Assembly (NCBI GenBank): GCA_021442155.1
Contig: CM038215.1
Span: 3,992,976 to 4,056,975, forward strand
Length of the DNA stretch: 64,000 nucleotides
Source of the DNA: Cymbidium sinense
Lineage: Eukaryota; Streptophyta; Magnoliopsida; Asparagales; Orchidaceae
Direction: 5' to 3'
Every line of letters begins with the position of its first letter. Position 1 is the first letter of the stretch. The notes beneath the pieces are model-generated. The model did no database searches. It had not been told where the DNA came from and saw only the letters and a list, made by a program, of their open reading frames with translations. Positions 45,246 through 57,291 of this stretch are shown here, in pieces. A program made the position numbers and the translations under genes.

Positions 45246-48200
45246 TTTAGGATGCCACGTAGATCCACAGAGGTACTTATTCAGGTGATCAAGTATGTCA
45301 TGAAGGAATAGTGTACTATCTCGAAAGATAGAAATCACTACCCTTTAATGGACCTAATCACCTCAATAAGGGCTCCTAAAGATGATGGGTCTGCATATGT
45401 ACCAAAGATTCTTCCCCTACTTTACATGGAAAAGTAAAGTGGTTTAGTTCATTAAGTTCCCTACAGGGGCAAGCCTCCATAGTTAATTACGTCCTATGGG
45501 ACAGGATCCATTAGGAAAACTCTCGATTAAGGTAAATGATCGTTGTCTTTGAAGATTTTAATAGGAAGGACTATCAATCGATTGGTTTATTTTTGAAAGA
45601 TCAAATGGGTAGATCAAAATAGGGAGTTATTATTGAAGCCAGAATGGAAGATAAGTAGGAGATGCCCATGATGCTAGGAAACCTAGCGAGCATCTCAAAC
45701 TATCCTATAGTTGGGCTTTACATCTTTGAAATTGATTTAGTTTATTTATGTTACATTTTTCATTAGAAATTTAAACTTAAGATTCCTTAACACAAGATTA
45801 AGGAAATGCCTAAGAGATGAGGAATTATGCTTATGCCCCACAAAGGGGAGAAGCAACCTCAGAACCTAAATCTAAGGGGCTTCGGTGAGGGCTCGAAGCA
45901 CAACCTAAATCTAAGGCAAAAAATGGGTAATTAGTTTGCCTCCACAAGAGAGGACAAATCACGATAGCTTGGACTTACAACCATCTAGGTGTGGCCACCA
46001 ACTAACTCCTCTATGATTTTAAATACATGTAGGCAAGTCTTTATGCTTATGAAAGATAGCTAGGCTATTATTTATTTAGAAAGATATTAAGTCTTTAAAC
46101 TCACTCCCTAAAGATATTATATCATGTAAAAGGCAGTCTTCAAATGACCTAAATCTAATGCAATTGAAATTTCATTTTATTTTCATTTTGGACAATTATT
46201 TTGACTTAAATTTAATAGGATTCATATGACTAATGCATGAAATAAGGTTATTGGCCAAAAAGTGGGAAGGGAGGAGGTGAGTTTCCACCATGGCTCTCAA
46301 AGGTCAAGCCAAGTTTCTCTGAGAAGGTGGAAGCCCTCCAATCAAGAGTGAAATAAGATACATTTGTGCATGATATTACAAAATGAAATGCTCATTAAGT
46401 TTATCTTTTATCTTGACTTGTAACCTAAGCTTTAGGAGAGGTTATGAGTTGTTTAATTTTAATTTAAGTTGTTAAGTCGATAAAGATTTATTTTTCCCTA
46501 AAGAGCCTAATCCACATCCAGGCTATACATAAAGTAAGGAAGAAACTAGGAAAAGCATGCACTTAATGCAAAAGCTAAACAAACCGTCAACAAATTTATA
46601 AAGCTGATCGTAAAAAGAATAAAAGATCGTTGTGGTCGGGCACCACCGCATAAACTCAAAAATATCAAATTTGGGTAGCCGAGCTCTACCCTTATACAAC
46701 TCGGGTTACAATTGAATTAAATTACAATTAAACAAAGAATTCATTATTATGGGGGTCTTCAAGCTTCATTCTTCATTCTTCTTTTCTTCTTTCTTCTTTG
46801 GTTCCTTCTTTTGGATGGTTGGGTGGTAGATGCTCCAAGGGTTCACATGGTACATAAGATGGGATCTTATGACCAATGTTCATCTTAATCCCCATAACAA
46901 TCATTCCAAAATCCTAATTGCACAAATTTAAATGAAAGGAAAAGTGGAAATCTAACTAACACCTGCAAAATAAAGGTTAGCTAAAAACACACAAATCCCA
47001 AGCATGTATAATGGACTTATCACCCACACATGGGTGACTAAGTCCACCATCTATTGGATTATGCTTAGGGTATAAAGCACCGCAAGCAAAGCATTTATAT
47101 TTTTATTTATGATAGCACCCCTTAAGCACAATCCCATAAAAGAATAATTAGATTAAGAACTACCATTCATTTATGAGCATACACCATCCAGTCTAAAACA
47201 TATATCATAAAAAATAACATAAACCATGCATCTAAGGCTAGAAGTGGTGACTTAGGCTAATATGTGTGCTTTGATTGTGTTGTATGCTTAGCTATGGCTT
47301 TAGGTTTAAATTTTCTAAGTGTTAAGAACATGTTCAACTTAGAGGAGGTTTCAGTTAAGTTATTTAGTAATTTTGGGTTGATTTTATTTCATGTTTTGAT
47401 TTGGTTTAAGTGGATCCTACAATTAATTACTAGGTTATGAAGAGGGAGAGAGAGAGAACTTCTCTTTCCTTCCCTAACCTAAGTAATTTCTAAAATAGAT
47501 TCACATTTTAGTTTTGTTTAGGTGAATGTTTTGATTAAATCTTTTAATTAATCCTAAGTTTAGATAAACTCTAAACAAACCTATTCAAAAAGAAAGGCAT
47601 TTTAAGATTAAATAAAATGAATCAAAATTTACATAACACACATTACTTCATTTCTTTCCCAACATATATAACATGCATATGGATGGACCCAAAGCATATT
47701 TATACATACAAAATAAGAGTATTTAACATACTTTATGATGCATGCTAAGTAATCCATTTAGAGAAATTTAGAAGTTGAATATGCATGATTTTTCTTAAAT
47801 AGAAAGCAATTTCCTTATCCAAATTTTCACATACATGAAAGTCGAGGCATAAGTGAGTATCTTTGAGGTGTAAGGTACAAGATACTTAGGGCTACTTAAA
47901 ACCTCACAACCTGGGGTTGTCCAGACTAATATACCACTTTCCTTAAATACAAATATATGTATAAAAGAAATGAAATAGAGATGGAGAATGCAAAAGTTGT
48001 ATTAATGGATTCATTTTTTTATGAATTTATGTATGCTAATAGGTAACCCTCCTTAAGTGGTAGCATAGAGATGAATAGGATATAGAATTAGGTGAGTGTT
48101 AGGTTCTTTTCAAATGAATACACCTCACCAAATTCTATTCAAAACTATACCAACATAAGAAAGAAAGGAAACCTAAGCATGCCTTTATAATCTATCACAT

Positions 48201-50348
48201 GCAAACTCATAATTAAAATATAAGTAGCATACTTTTTTAGATTTGGTATTTGATTCATATATGTTTAAAATAATTTGGATTTAGCATGATAAATCATATT
48301 TCTAGTTTAGCCAACACATGCAAATTTGACATAAAGTAAACAATTTCATTTAGAATTGGAATTTGGAAAATATGAATGCCTGAAATCACATGACATACAA
48401 ATTTAACATGTTGGGGAAAGATTCAAAGTAATGAAACCATGTAAATAAGTTCACTTCACTTAAATCCTAAAGTCATTCTTATGGAATAAGAAAGTTTAAA
48501 ATAAATCAAAGTGAATTCAAAGTGATTTTTTGTTAAGTTTAGAGTTTGATTTAATTTTGAAAAGGTGAGATGAGTTTGTTGTTCCTAACCCATTTTCACA
48601 TGTGTTTGATATTTTTGTCTAATTTTTAGATAATTAGATCCATTTTTATGCATTAATTAGGTTAAGGTATGAATTAAGTAACTTAATTAACCCTTACCTA
48701 CACCACCTTAGAAGAATTAACCAAATAAATATAAGCAATGTGATGACATAAAAACTCACAAGGAATTTAAATTTGTAATGCACCTAATAAGAAAGAGGCC
48801 TAATGCAATTTGGCTCATAATTAAAAGTTAATTAAGCAAAGGGGTTTAGCTTAAGTAATTTCAAAACACCCTTTCATACTTATGAATTGGGTTTTGATTT
48901 CCTTAATTGAACTTAGGCTATTAAACACCTAAGCATCTACCCAAAGTAAATTAATTAAGTTCTTGGAACTTTTTAGAATTTTTAGAAATTAATTAAAGGG
49001 ATAATTAATGAATTAACCCTTAATTAAGAGATTAAGGAGAGAAAAGGGGTCTTAGGGGAAATGCCCCAAAAATATTCCATAAACCTCCTATTTATTGGAT
49101 CTAACCTTAATCAACCCTAATCATAGGTTAAAATCACTAATCATACCCTAATTATGCTTAATTACATAACAAGGGTAATTAAGAAATTCATATGCAATTC
49201 TTTAAATCTACCTTTCAATAAATCCCAAGAAAATTAGGGGAGGTAGAAGTCATCCCCTAAAACATACCCAAGAAATTTAGGATTAATCAGAGGCTTAATT
49301 AAAAAGTAATTAGGAAAATAAACTTTCCAATAAAACCCAAATTCAGAGAAAAATATAATCCAAAACTCATTGAAATTAATTTTAAAATATTCTAGTTGAA
49401 TTATCTTTCCATAAATTTTATTTCATAATTTTCTAAATTTTTTAGGAGTTATGAATTTTAGAAGATCCCTAAGTTAATTAGAAATTAAGGCATTTAACTA
49501 ATCCCCTGGCTCATGGTGCGACGCATGGCGGTGGCGGTCAGTGAACTTTACATGCATCACATCATGAGGGGTTACTTAAGTATTCAAATCCTAGATGGGT
49601 GGTGCACGCAGTTTGATCTTTGCCATCAAATCAAAAATCAGACGGCCAAAGATCTCCGTGATTTTAAAATGAATAATAGATATCTAAATGTGTGAAATTA
49701 TCTAAGCCATCCATCCAAAATGCACGGATGGATGGCTGAGATCTCTCAAGTTCTTCCCCTTGTTCAACAGAGACTGGCCATGATCAAGTGGAAGATCCAA
49801 GCTCGATCTAGCTCGATTCAAACTAAATTCAACCATCTAAAGCTAAAAGCGAAAATCCAATGGTCAAAATCTATGGGGTGAAAATTTCTTTCACAAAGCT
49901 CCGCACCACATTGAGTTTAATGGTTAGAAAATCCCATACCTTATTGAGGTGATCACCAGCGCTCAATTCCCTTGGAGAAGCTTCATCTTGGTTAAGAAGA
50001 AGCCTTGCTGAAATTTTGAGCACTTGAGGTTAAGTGGATCTTCCTATGGGTCGCCTCCTCCTTAGGTTGAGATCAGTTTTGATCCAATTCAATCCTTCCT
50101 TGCTGTGGGAACTCCAAAGGAAGCTTGGGTGCACTCAACTTAGCTCCTTGATGAAGTATGCAAGAGCAATTGGATGGAGATTGAGTGAAGAGGAAGTTAG
50201 CTCTTCAATGGACTTCCCCTATTTTCAAAGTCTAAAAACCAAGAAATGGATTTTTCAAATCCTCTCTAAAGCTTGGGGTACTCTCGATGATTGCTCACGA
50301 GTTCCTTAGCTTCAATCGATAGAGGGCAAGTTAGAATTGAATTGAATT

Positions 50349-50369
50349 AGGGGGAGTATATCTCCCCCT
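50349..50369. promoter_or_regulatory. TATA-centred palindrome of LTR-D
   Basis: AGGGGGAGTATATCTCCCCC: eight-base complementary arms around a TATA core. It is about 2.5 kb from the LTR start on the minus strand, with the same placement as the copy at 36722. Confidence 0.45.
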
Positions 50370-51829
50370 TGAAGGATCAGATGACCATCCATCCTCTTAC
50401 CATTTTGATCCAATTGAGTGGATTGTTTGATCAGTTAAGAGTGTGCACATGGTTGGTTTGAGCCAAGTGGATTGCCAACCTCCCATGTGCTTGAATTTGA
50501 GTTTGAGAGGGAGATTGAATTTTGCATTTTGACCCATAGGGTCGGGTTTGGTCTAGGGACCAATTGGGCTGACCCAAACCCATTGGGTTGGGTGCACCTC
50601 TCTCCCTAGGTCTCCTTGAGCTTTTAGGAAAGCCTCAAGTGAATGTGAAGAGGGTATGACCAAATTACCCATGGATTAAGCCAAAATTTGTTCTATGGCC
50701 TAGGGTAGGATGGTCATTTTGCTATTTTTCCACTTTGAATATGTTGGGTATGTGGACAAACTAGGTTTGGCCAAGTTTCATGAGATTTGAAATTTATTTG
50801 ATAGGGTTTGGCTCATGTTGACCCATTTAGGTCAAAATGGGTCAACTTAGGTCGAGTTGACCAATTGGTCAAATTGGGTCAAACTAAAGTTGGGTTAAGT
50901 TCATATGACCATTTGAAATGTTTTGGTGGCTTTGGTTTGATTAAATTTGGATTAGTTTTGAATATAGCTCATATGACTTCATTTATGTCAAATGGGTCAA
51001 GTTGACCTACTTGACCCATTTGACATATTTCAAGTAGGTCAAGTGTAGGTTTAGGTTAGGTTAGTCATATGGAGTCGATTGGTATCTTTTTTTCCAATCA
51101 ATTTGGGTTAGGTTCAAATTTGGCTCATGACCCCTTTGGGTCATGTGTTGGGTCAATGGGTTGGGTTAGGTTCAAATGTTCAAGTTCAAACATAGGTCAT
51201 GAGTGAACTTAGATCAATGGTTTCCAATTTGGCCTATGGTGGAATTTGGCTATGTTAGGTTTCATTTTGGGTTAAGTGTTGAGTTGGTCAACCCTTAGGT
51301 TTGACTTGGTTTGGCCCAATTTGATTGATTGATCATCCCATGATGATTGTTGATCATGATGAGAGGTAAATATAAGTTTGGTTCAATCCAATTTGGTTGG
51401 GATTAGAATTTGGCTCATAAGTGTACTTTAGGTCACTTTGGGTCAAGTGATCCTAACTGGGTCAAATGGCTAGGTCAAAGCTTAATTTGAAGTTGGTTGA
51501 TCTTGTATATGGAATCATGATTAAAATATAAATCTATTTATAAGTGGTTTGAAGTCAAATGGGTTTAGATCCATTTGATATATTCAAAGGAAGAATATGA
51601 AAGGGTTTTGGGTTTGATTTTGAATTAGGTTTTGATTGTTTGATTAGAGTTTGGATTTATATATGAGCTCATGATTGTAGGGTTGATTGAACCATGAGAG
51701 AAAATCAAGAGTTTGGCTTGATTTAAAATTGATTTGGCTAAGTTCAAGATTTTGACTTGAAAGGCTTAGGTTGGATTTTAAGTGGATTTTAGTTTGATAT
51801 TTGAAATTGGTTTTGATTGTTTGAATTTG

Positions 51830-52400
51830 CAATTCATTTGTATATGTGAATATAAATGAAAATATAAATTGATCATGAGAAAATTTCAAGGATTTGAAGT
51901 GGTTTAATCATGATTTGGGCTAAGTCCATTAAGAAGGATTTAAAGGACTTAGGAAAGTTTTAGAGTTTGAAGTTCAATTTTTTTTTTTGAATTTGGTTTG
52001 ATTGATTTATATTTATATTTCATTTATATATGTGAATATAAATGAGAATATAAATGTGTTTTGAGAAAATCCCATGAATTTGAATTAGTTTGATTAAGGT
52101 TTTGGGTAAATCCTTTAATAGAAAATTAATGAACTTAAGAAAATTTCAAATTGGGAATTTAATTTTTGGGTTTGATTTGATTGTTTTATATTTATATTTC
52201 ATTTATATATGTGAATATAAATGATAATATAAATGAGTTTTGAGAAAATCTCATGAGTTTGAATTGATTTGATCAAAGTTTAGGCTAAGTCCATTAATGA
52301 AAAGTTGATTTGGAATTTTTAGTTTAGTTTGATTGATTTGAATTTATATTTCATTTATATATGTGAAAATAAATGAGAATATAAATGAATTATGAGAAAA
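51830..52400 (-). repeat. Four tandem subrepeats in LTR-D
   Basis: Units with TTTCATTTATATATGTGAATATAAATGA-type cores begin near 51833, 52018, 52196 and 52347, the first more diverged. The array is homologous to that at 38345-38990. Confidence 0.75.
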
Positions 52401-52818
52401 TCTCAAAGGTTCAATTTAGTTTAGATCATAATTTTGATTAAGTCATTAAGGGGAGATTAAGGACTTAAGCAAAATTTGTACTTAGGAATTTTTTTGATGG
52501 ATTTTGATCGTGGGTTTGAATCATAGATTTCAATCATGGAATTGATTTGAGTTTGGAGAAAATCAAATATAATTGATTTGGAGTTTGATGTGAAAGAAGG
52601 AGAGTGAGGAATGGCTTAAGCTAAGGGTAGGAAATTTTCCTAACACCCCTATGACATGACCTATTCCTATGGCTAAACCCTTCTAAGTCTCTAGGGCTAG
52701 GTTGAGTGTCCACCTAATCACTAGATGTGTCTTAAGACTAAAGAACTCTTAAAGTCTAAGAGAAGTCTTATGTCTAAGATGGAGGGGTTGAGAGCTCATT
52801 CTAAAAATGAGGTCAACA

Positions 52819-53440
52819 GGGGTCTTCCACCTCTAGAACTACCTCTGCTTGGTGGAGGTTGAGCCATCCTACCAACATGTCCATATGATAGAATGAACTA
52901 TGGGTGGAATGTAATATGTGGATCTATTTCTTCCTCAATTCCTCTTTCTTGTCCACTTGGATTTTTCTTTTTCTTTTCTTTTCTTTCTTTTCCTTTTTCA
53001 TTTTCTTTTTTCTTTTGAATTTGAAGTTCACTAGAAAGGGTGTTTGAGAAAGATAGCGGTGCATCCTCATAAATCTCAACCTCTCAAACTGAAAATGGCT
53101 TTTCATCCCCATTGACATGATATTCAATCTCATCTTTCTGAACTTGATGCACTGATGGAGGGAGGATGGAATTATTTTGTTTTGATGTATCCAAGGCCTA
53201 TCGAGCAAAGCAGTGAATGATGTATTCAAATCAATGATGTAAAACTTGGCTTCAGTATTCTAGTCACCTATCTCCAAAGATAACAAACCTAAAGCCCACT
53301 CACCTTGTTCATTGAACATCTCAACATCATCATCTCCAAAGATCTCAAATCAGAGATTGAATTATTATGTTGTTTTTTGAAGAGTTATATAAAGAATGAT
53401 CCCAAGTAACAGATGTAGTTCAAGCTAGCTTTTCTTTAAT
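52819..53440 (-). pseudogene. Retropepsin-like protease, C-terminal part (element B)
   Basis: Minus-strand reading upstream of the ORF gives EIFGDDDVEMFNEQGEWALGLLSLEIGD (53345-53262), one stop, then TEAKFYIIDLNTSFTALLDRPWIHQNKIIPSSLHQCIKF, matching the protease of element F. The 101-residue ORF (53229-52924) continues into a KKEKKEKKRKRK basic run and an EELRKK end. The GRPW motif has become DRPW. The catalytic DTG region is not recognised upstream, so the gene is incomplete or too diverged. The following linker is cut by LTR-D at 52819. Confidence 0.8.
52955..53035 (-). repeat. Basic low-complexity tract after protease (element B)
   Basis: The plus strand is TTTTCTTTTC-type pyrimidine; on the coding (minus) strand it gives a Lys/Glu/Arg run at the same position as the tract at 6998-7080 in element F. 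Confidence 0.7.
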
Positions 53441-55500
53441 TTCTTGGATTTGATAAGGTGCAAAGTAGAAATTAAAAGTAAGTGGGTGATTTGATGCCTA
53501 TCCTTTGATCAAGGTTCTATTTGAAGAAGAAGGCTAGCTAGGGGGATCATGTGGAGTTTCTGGAGCATTTGGATGGAATCCCCTGGGCATCCATGCTTCT
53601 CCCTGGGTTTCCTGCACCCTCTTTGAGGTTTAGGTTGAGGCCCTACAAGAAAGTTTCTTGATCTTCTGGATGGTAATGGAGGTTTTAAAAATCTCCTGGT
53701 TTGAGGATCACATGTATCAAGTTCCCTAATGAATGGTTATTCAAGTCCATTATTCTATTGAGAGAGTTATTTAAGAGTTCTCATAGGAAAACAACATCAT
53801 CAGGGTGAAGCTGTTATTTATATTTTCTTAGGTAGTAAATCAGATTTTAAGAGGTAAAGATCTTCTTGATTACCTTCTTAAATGAATAGGTTTGAAACTA
53901 TCTAAGTAGAGTGGGTGGACCATGTACCTTGAGCTGCTATAATTGGTAGGATGAGGGCGGCTGCTCAGGTGTGGAAAGCCTCTTGGTAAGGAGCAGTTTG
54001 AGTTGTGGTCTAGATCTCCTTGGTTTCTACTATTGTTTGCACCCAACCTTTCTTCTTGGTTTTTTGAGATTTGGGATCTCCCAACCTTCTGGTTTTTCAA
54101 ATGTTTGGATTCCATGCATTGATGATATTCTTGAAGAATCCAATTGCATCTGGATCATTTCATATGTTCTGCCAAAGTATCAATAGGACTCACTTCTTGT
54201 TAGCTGGGATCACTTAACAATCTTTTAATAAGATAGAAATCAAGAAATCTTGTTAATGAGGTGAAATATGTTTTTTATGACAAGGTAGGGTGTAATAGAT
54301 TTTCTTCTTTAAATCAGAAGGTGGCCATACTTTTACATCAATTTATCGGTGGTAAAATGATGGTCTCCGCTGAGGCTTCTTCTTCACCTCAAATGGATCT
54401 TTTTTTTAAGGCCTTTCCTCTTCTCTCCTTTGGGAGTTTTTTTAGGTCTAGACCATCCCCTATGTTGTTATGACTCAAATGTTTGTTCCCTTCTACTGGT
54501 CTTAGCTCACCTCTCTGACTTAGCTTTCCTTGTTGATTTGATGCTATATCAAAGAAATCATCTTCCTGGCCCTTGTTGTATCTTCTCTTTAACCCAAACA
54601 TTTTGATAACAAAAGTCTTTTCTTACCAAATATAGTTTTTAGATTCTTTGTTCACTTTGATTGAGTTTAACAGCTTTTATGGTGTTTGCGTTTCACTAAA
54701 GACTCTAATAGTACTCTTAGATGTCTGTTTCCCAGTGTGGGTATAATCTCACACTTTTGCTCACCTTTGAGGTTTTGTGTATGTACTTCCACCTCCCTGG
54801 GTAGGTGAGATAAGGCTTTCAGTCTCAAAGGTGGTGGATGAGTAATATTCACCTCTGGTGGAAATCACCTCGAGTGCTTCTCCCTATATTGCCTTCCGGC
54901 CTTGGTGAGGTGAATATATGTGGGCAATCTTGGTGAGAGAGACCTTTGGGAACCTCTCCCATTCTCTCTGGATCTTCCAGCGATCCTCTTTAGTTATTAG
55001 CACAATTGATGCTTAAGAGATCTCCACAACCTCTCCCTCCCGGAACAGATAATGCCTCTCTCATCTAGATTTTTCATGGATGGTATCTAAATCAAATTTA
55101 GCTCCCCAAATCCAGCTTTCTTTAACTGAATAGATGATCTGAGGCTGTACCCTCATCCCTCTGATGCTCATGCTGAGTGGTGATACTTCATCATACAGGA
55201 GGGTGACATATCATCAGGGATCAAAGTTACCTCCCAAACCATATACCTGCCTCCATCTCTAATAATCTAGTGACACTTCATGTATTTCTCTCTGGGTGAT
55301 CAGAGTAAGAAGACACTACTATAGGAGCTCTATAGGGATAACCTTATAAGTAAAGATGGTGGCCTGCACCACTTTCTTTGGCTGGGGGACCACTATCTCT
55401 TTAATGAAGGGAGGTCAAAATTGATCTCATGGGTGATGGCACGCCTCACCCATCTGGTTGCCTCATTCCCTCCCTCAAATCCCTATCGGGGTGGGCATGC
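53441..55500 (-). pseudogene. Unrecognised coding-like block upstream of protease (element B)
   Basis: This block has higher GC than its surroundings and several minus-strand openings (54115-53870, 54601-54389, 54852-54667, 55677-55483). The 54852-54389 stretch gives HLPREVEVHTQNLKGEQKC, a TLGNRHLRVLLESLVKRKH segment and FGLKRRYNKGQEDDFFDI. Further upstream, REWERFPKVSLTKIAHIYSP is readable near 54960-54895. Position (between leader and protease) is where gag is expected, but I do not recognise a retrotransposon capsid or a CCHC zinc knuckle. It could be a diverged gag, an extra ORF, or another inserted element such as a LINE ORF1 fragment. It is absent from element F, which lost this region. 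Confidence 0.4.
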
Positions 55501-57291
55501 TCGGGGAGGTGGCTGGTCCAAAGTCCATGTGTGAGAAAGTGAACAACTTGTGCTGCCACTAATTAATTGCAAGAAGATGTGTATGATGGTGATGTTGAGA
55601 ATTTGCTGAAAGCAGCTTGGGTCAAATTCTTTTGATTTTGTTGAATTTAAATCATCGTGTAAGTGGTTCAAATTCAAGATTTGATGATTGAGGAGAATTT
55701 TTTATGAATCACTAAATTTGGATGTTGAAGAATGGATTCAAATATTTTAGGATGCTTTGGTTCATGTTTGAATTTTGATTTGATTTGATTTTCCATTCCT
55801 TTAACAAATTTGTATAAGTGTCAATTGGTTTTGTTTTGGGTGTTTGGTTTACTTAGAAAATGCTCCTAGTGAAGTGCAATAATTCTTTGTGGTTGTTTGA
55901 AAATTGAATTCCCAAATTTAGTGCTAGTGAAGTGGTTTTTTTATTTTTGTATGAAAGATTTTTTGAAAATAGGATTCTTAAAATTTGAGTATGATAAGAA
56001 AATCCTAAAGTGTTTCATTTATTTTGGATATTTTGATTTTCAAAGAAGATTAAACAAATTTAATAAGGAAATTTAATGAGTTTTGAAAATTTGGAGACTT
56101 TCTTTTATAAAAAGATGAAAGAAGTTTCATTTAATGAATAGATTTCACTTAGCAAATTTGAGTATGCTAAATGAAATTCAAAGATGTGTTTAAAAATTTT
56201 ATGTTTTGGTTTGGTTTTGAAAAGGAAACTTCTCTTGGGCAAATTTGGTATGCTAAAGAGTGAAGTTCAAAGTTGAAAATTTTGGTTTTGAATTTAGAGA
56301 CTTAAAATTTGGGTATGCTAAATGAAGTTTAATGTTTTGAAAATTTTGATTAATTTAGAGACTTCTAGCAAATTTACAAATTTAGTATGCTAAATGAAGT
56401 TCTAAAATGTGTTTGAAAATTTTTGGTTTTGAAGGAATTCACTTAGCAAATTTGGGTATGCTAAATGAAGTTCAAATGTTTGAATTTTGATTGTTGTTTT
56501 GATTTTGAAGACTCCATTTAACTTTTTGGGTATGTAAGAATGAAAAGTTATTTTTGTTTTTTGTTTTTTTTATTGCTTTTTCTAAGAGGGAATTCAATCA
56601 TGGATATGTTAAGTGGGATTTCAAATTTATTTTTGAGGAAATCTTCATTCAATAAATTTGGATATATTGAATGAAGATGCTAAAATGCTTTTGAATTTAG
56701 TCTTGTTTGAAAAAGTAACTTCATTCAATAGGTGTATGCATTGAATGGAAAGGTTTTATGGTTTGAAAATTTTATTTGAGTTTGATTCTTAGAAAGATGA
56801 TTGCTCATTTTATTTTTGAAAATGAAATCTTCATCAAAATGAATTGAAGAAAGATGTTCATTTGTGCTTTTGGAAAAGATTGAAATTCCTACATGTGACA
56901 ATTATGAGAATTGTTGATGATGGTGATTTAAGAAAATTTTGTAGAAAATATTTTATTATGTTTTTTGAAAGAGTGCTTTTGAAAATATTTTATGAAAATT
57001 TATTATGTCTTTATTATTTTAGAATGAATCTTATCATAAGAATGATAAAGGAAGTCTTAAATATTTTTCTTTTTATTTACTTAGATCTTTTTTATTTTTT
57101 ACCCATTGTAAAAGATGGGTTTCAGATTTAAAATTAAAGATGTTGGCTAGCTTAACAAATGAAATAAATGCAATAAAGAAAGATATTCTCATTTTGTATT
57201 TTTATTTTATTTGTAAACAATGATCATTTACAAAGATGGAGAGGAACCATCAATTATTTGAAAAATATGGTGAAAATTTTCATTTCCATTA
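55501..57291 (-). other. Leader region of element B, AT-rich
   Basis: Region between the 5' LTR (ending on the minus strand at 57292) and the coding-like block. It is AT-rich with no recognisable protein; the 95-residue plus-strand opening at 56844-57131 is antisense and of low complexity. It contains the hairpin repeat array at 56143-56755 and weaker related words at 55850-55995. I could not identify a primer binding site next to the LTR end. Confidence 0.55.
56143..56755. repeat. Array of hairpin-forming repeats in leader
   Basis: At least five inverted repeats have arms of 10-14 bases and loops of 8-14: 56144-56175 (TTCACTTAGCA / TGCTAAATGAA), 56227-56266, 56361-56400, 56436-56472 and 56641-56676 (ATCTTCATTCAATA / TATTGAATGAAGAT, perfect 14-bp arms). 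A further imperfect one is at 56718-56753, and remnants lie near 56300, 56515 and 56590. Units are 75-110 bases apart. The arm sequence changes between units while pairing is kept (CTTAGCA/TGCTAAA versus CATTCAATA/TATTGAATG), which suggests that the structure matters or is propagated by the repeat mechanism. Confidence 0.7.

Larger units (their letters stand above)
45250..52818 (-). mobile_element. LTR-D, nested solo LTR (about 7.57 kb) inside element B
   Basis: Full-length copy of the long LTR family, same strand as the host element. Its right end is GTCAACA at 52812-52818, directly followed by protease-linker sequence of element B. Its left end is near 45250, directly preceded by the continuing linker. 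The two flanks line up with consecutive parts of element F (about 7190 and 7200), so it interrupts a once-continuous pol. No internal region accompanies it, hence solo LTR. A target-site duplication could not be recognised, and the left 80 bases differ from the other LTRs. Landmarks are the palindrome at 50349, subrepeats 51830-52400, the TGTCCAGACTAATATACC segment at 47920 and the TTCTTC tract at 46760. Confidence 0.75.

Noticed and set aside
49513..49695. 60-residue ORF starting MVRRMAVAVSE as a small gene
   Set aside because: It lies in the GC-richer middle of LTR-D, and the frame is not kept in other LTR copies.
52816..52830. Target-site duplication of LTR-D
   Set aside because: The right flank (GGGGTCTTCC) has no direct match in the last 100 bases before 45250; the nearest likeness (GGAAAGACC) is in inverted orientation.
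56143..56755. CRISPR-like array
   Set aside because: Repeats are diverged, spacing is irregular, no associated genes are present, and the setting is a plant retrotransposon leader.
56844..57131. 95-residue plus-strand ORF
   Set aside because: Low-complexity AT-rich sequence antisense to the leader of element B; no domain or signal is seen.
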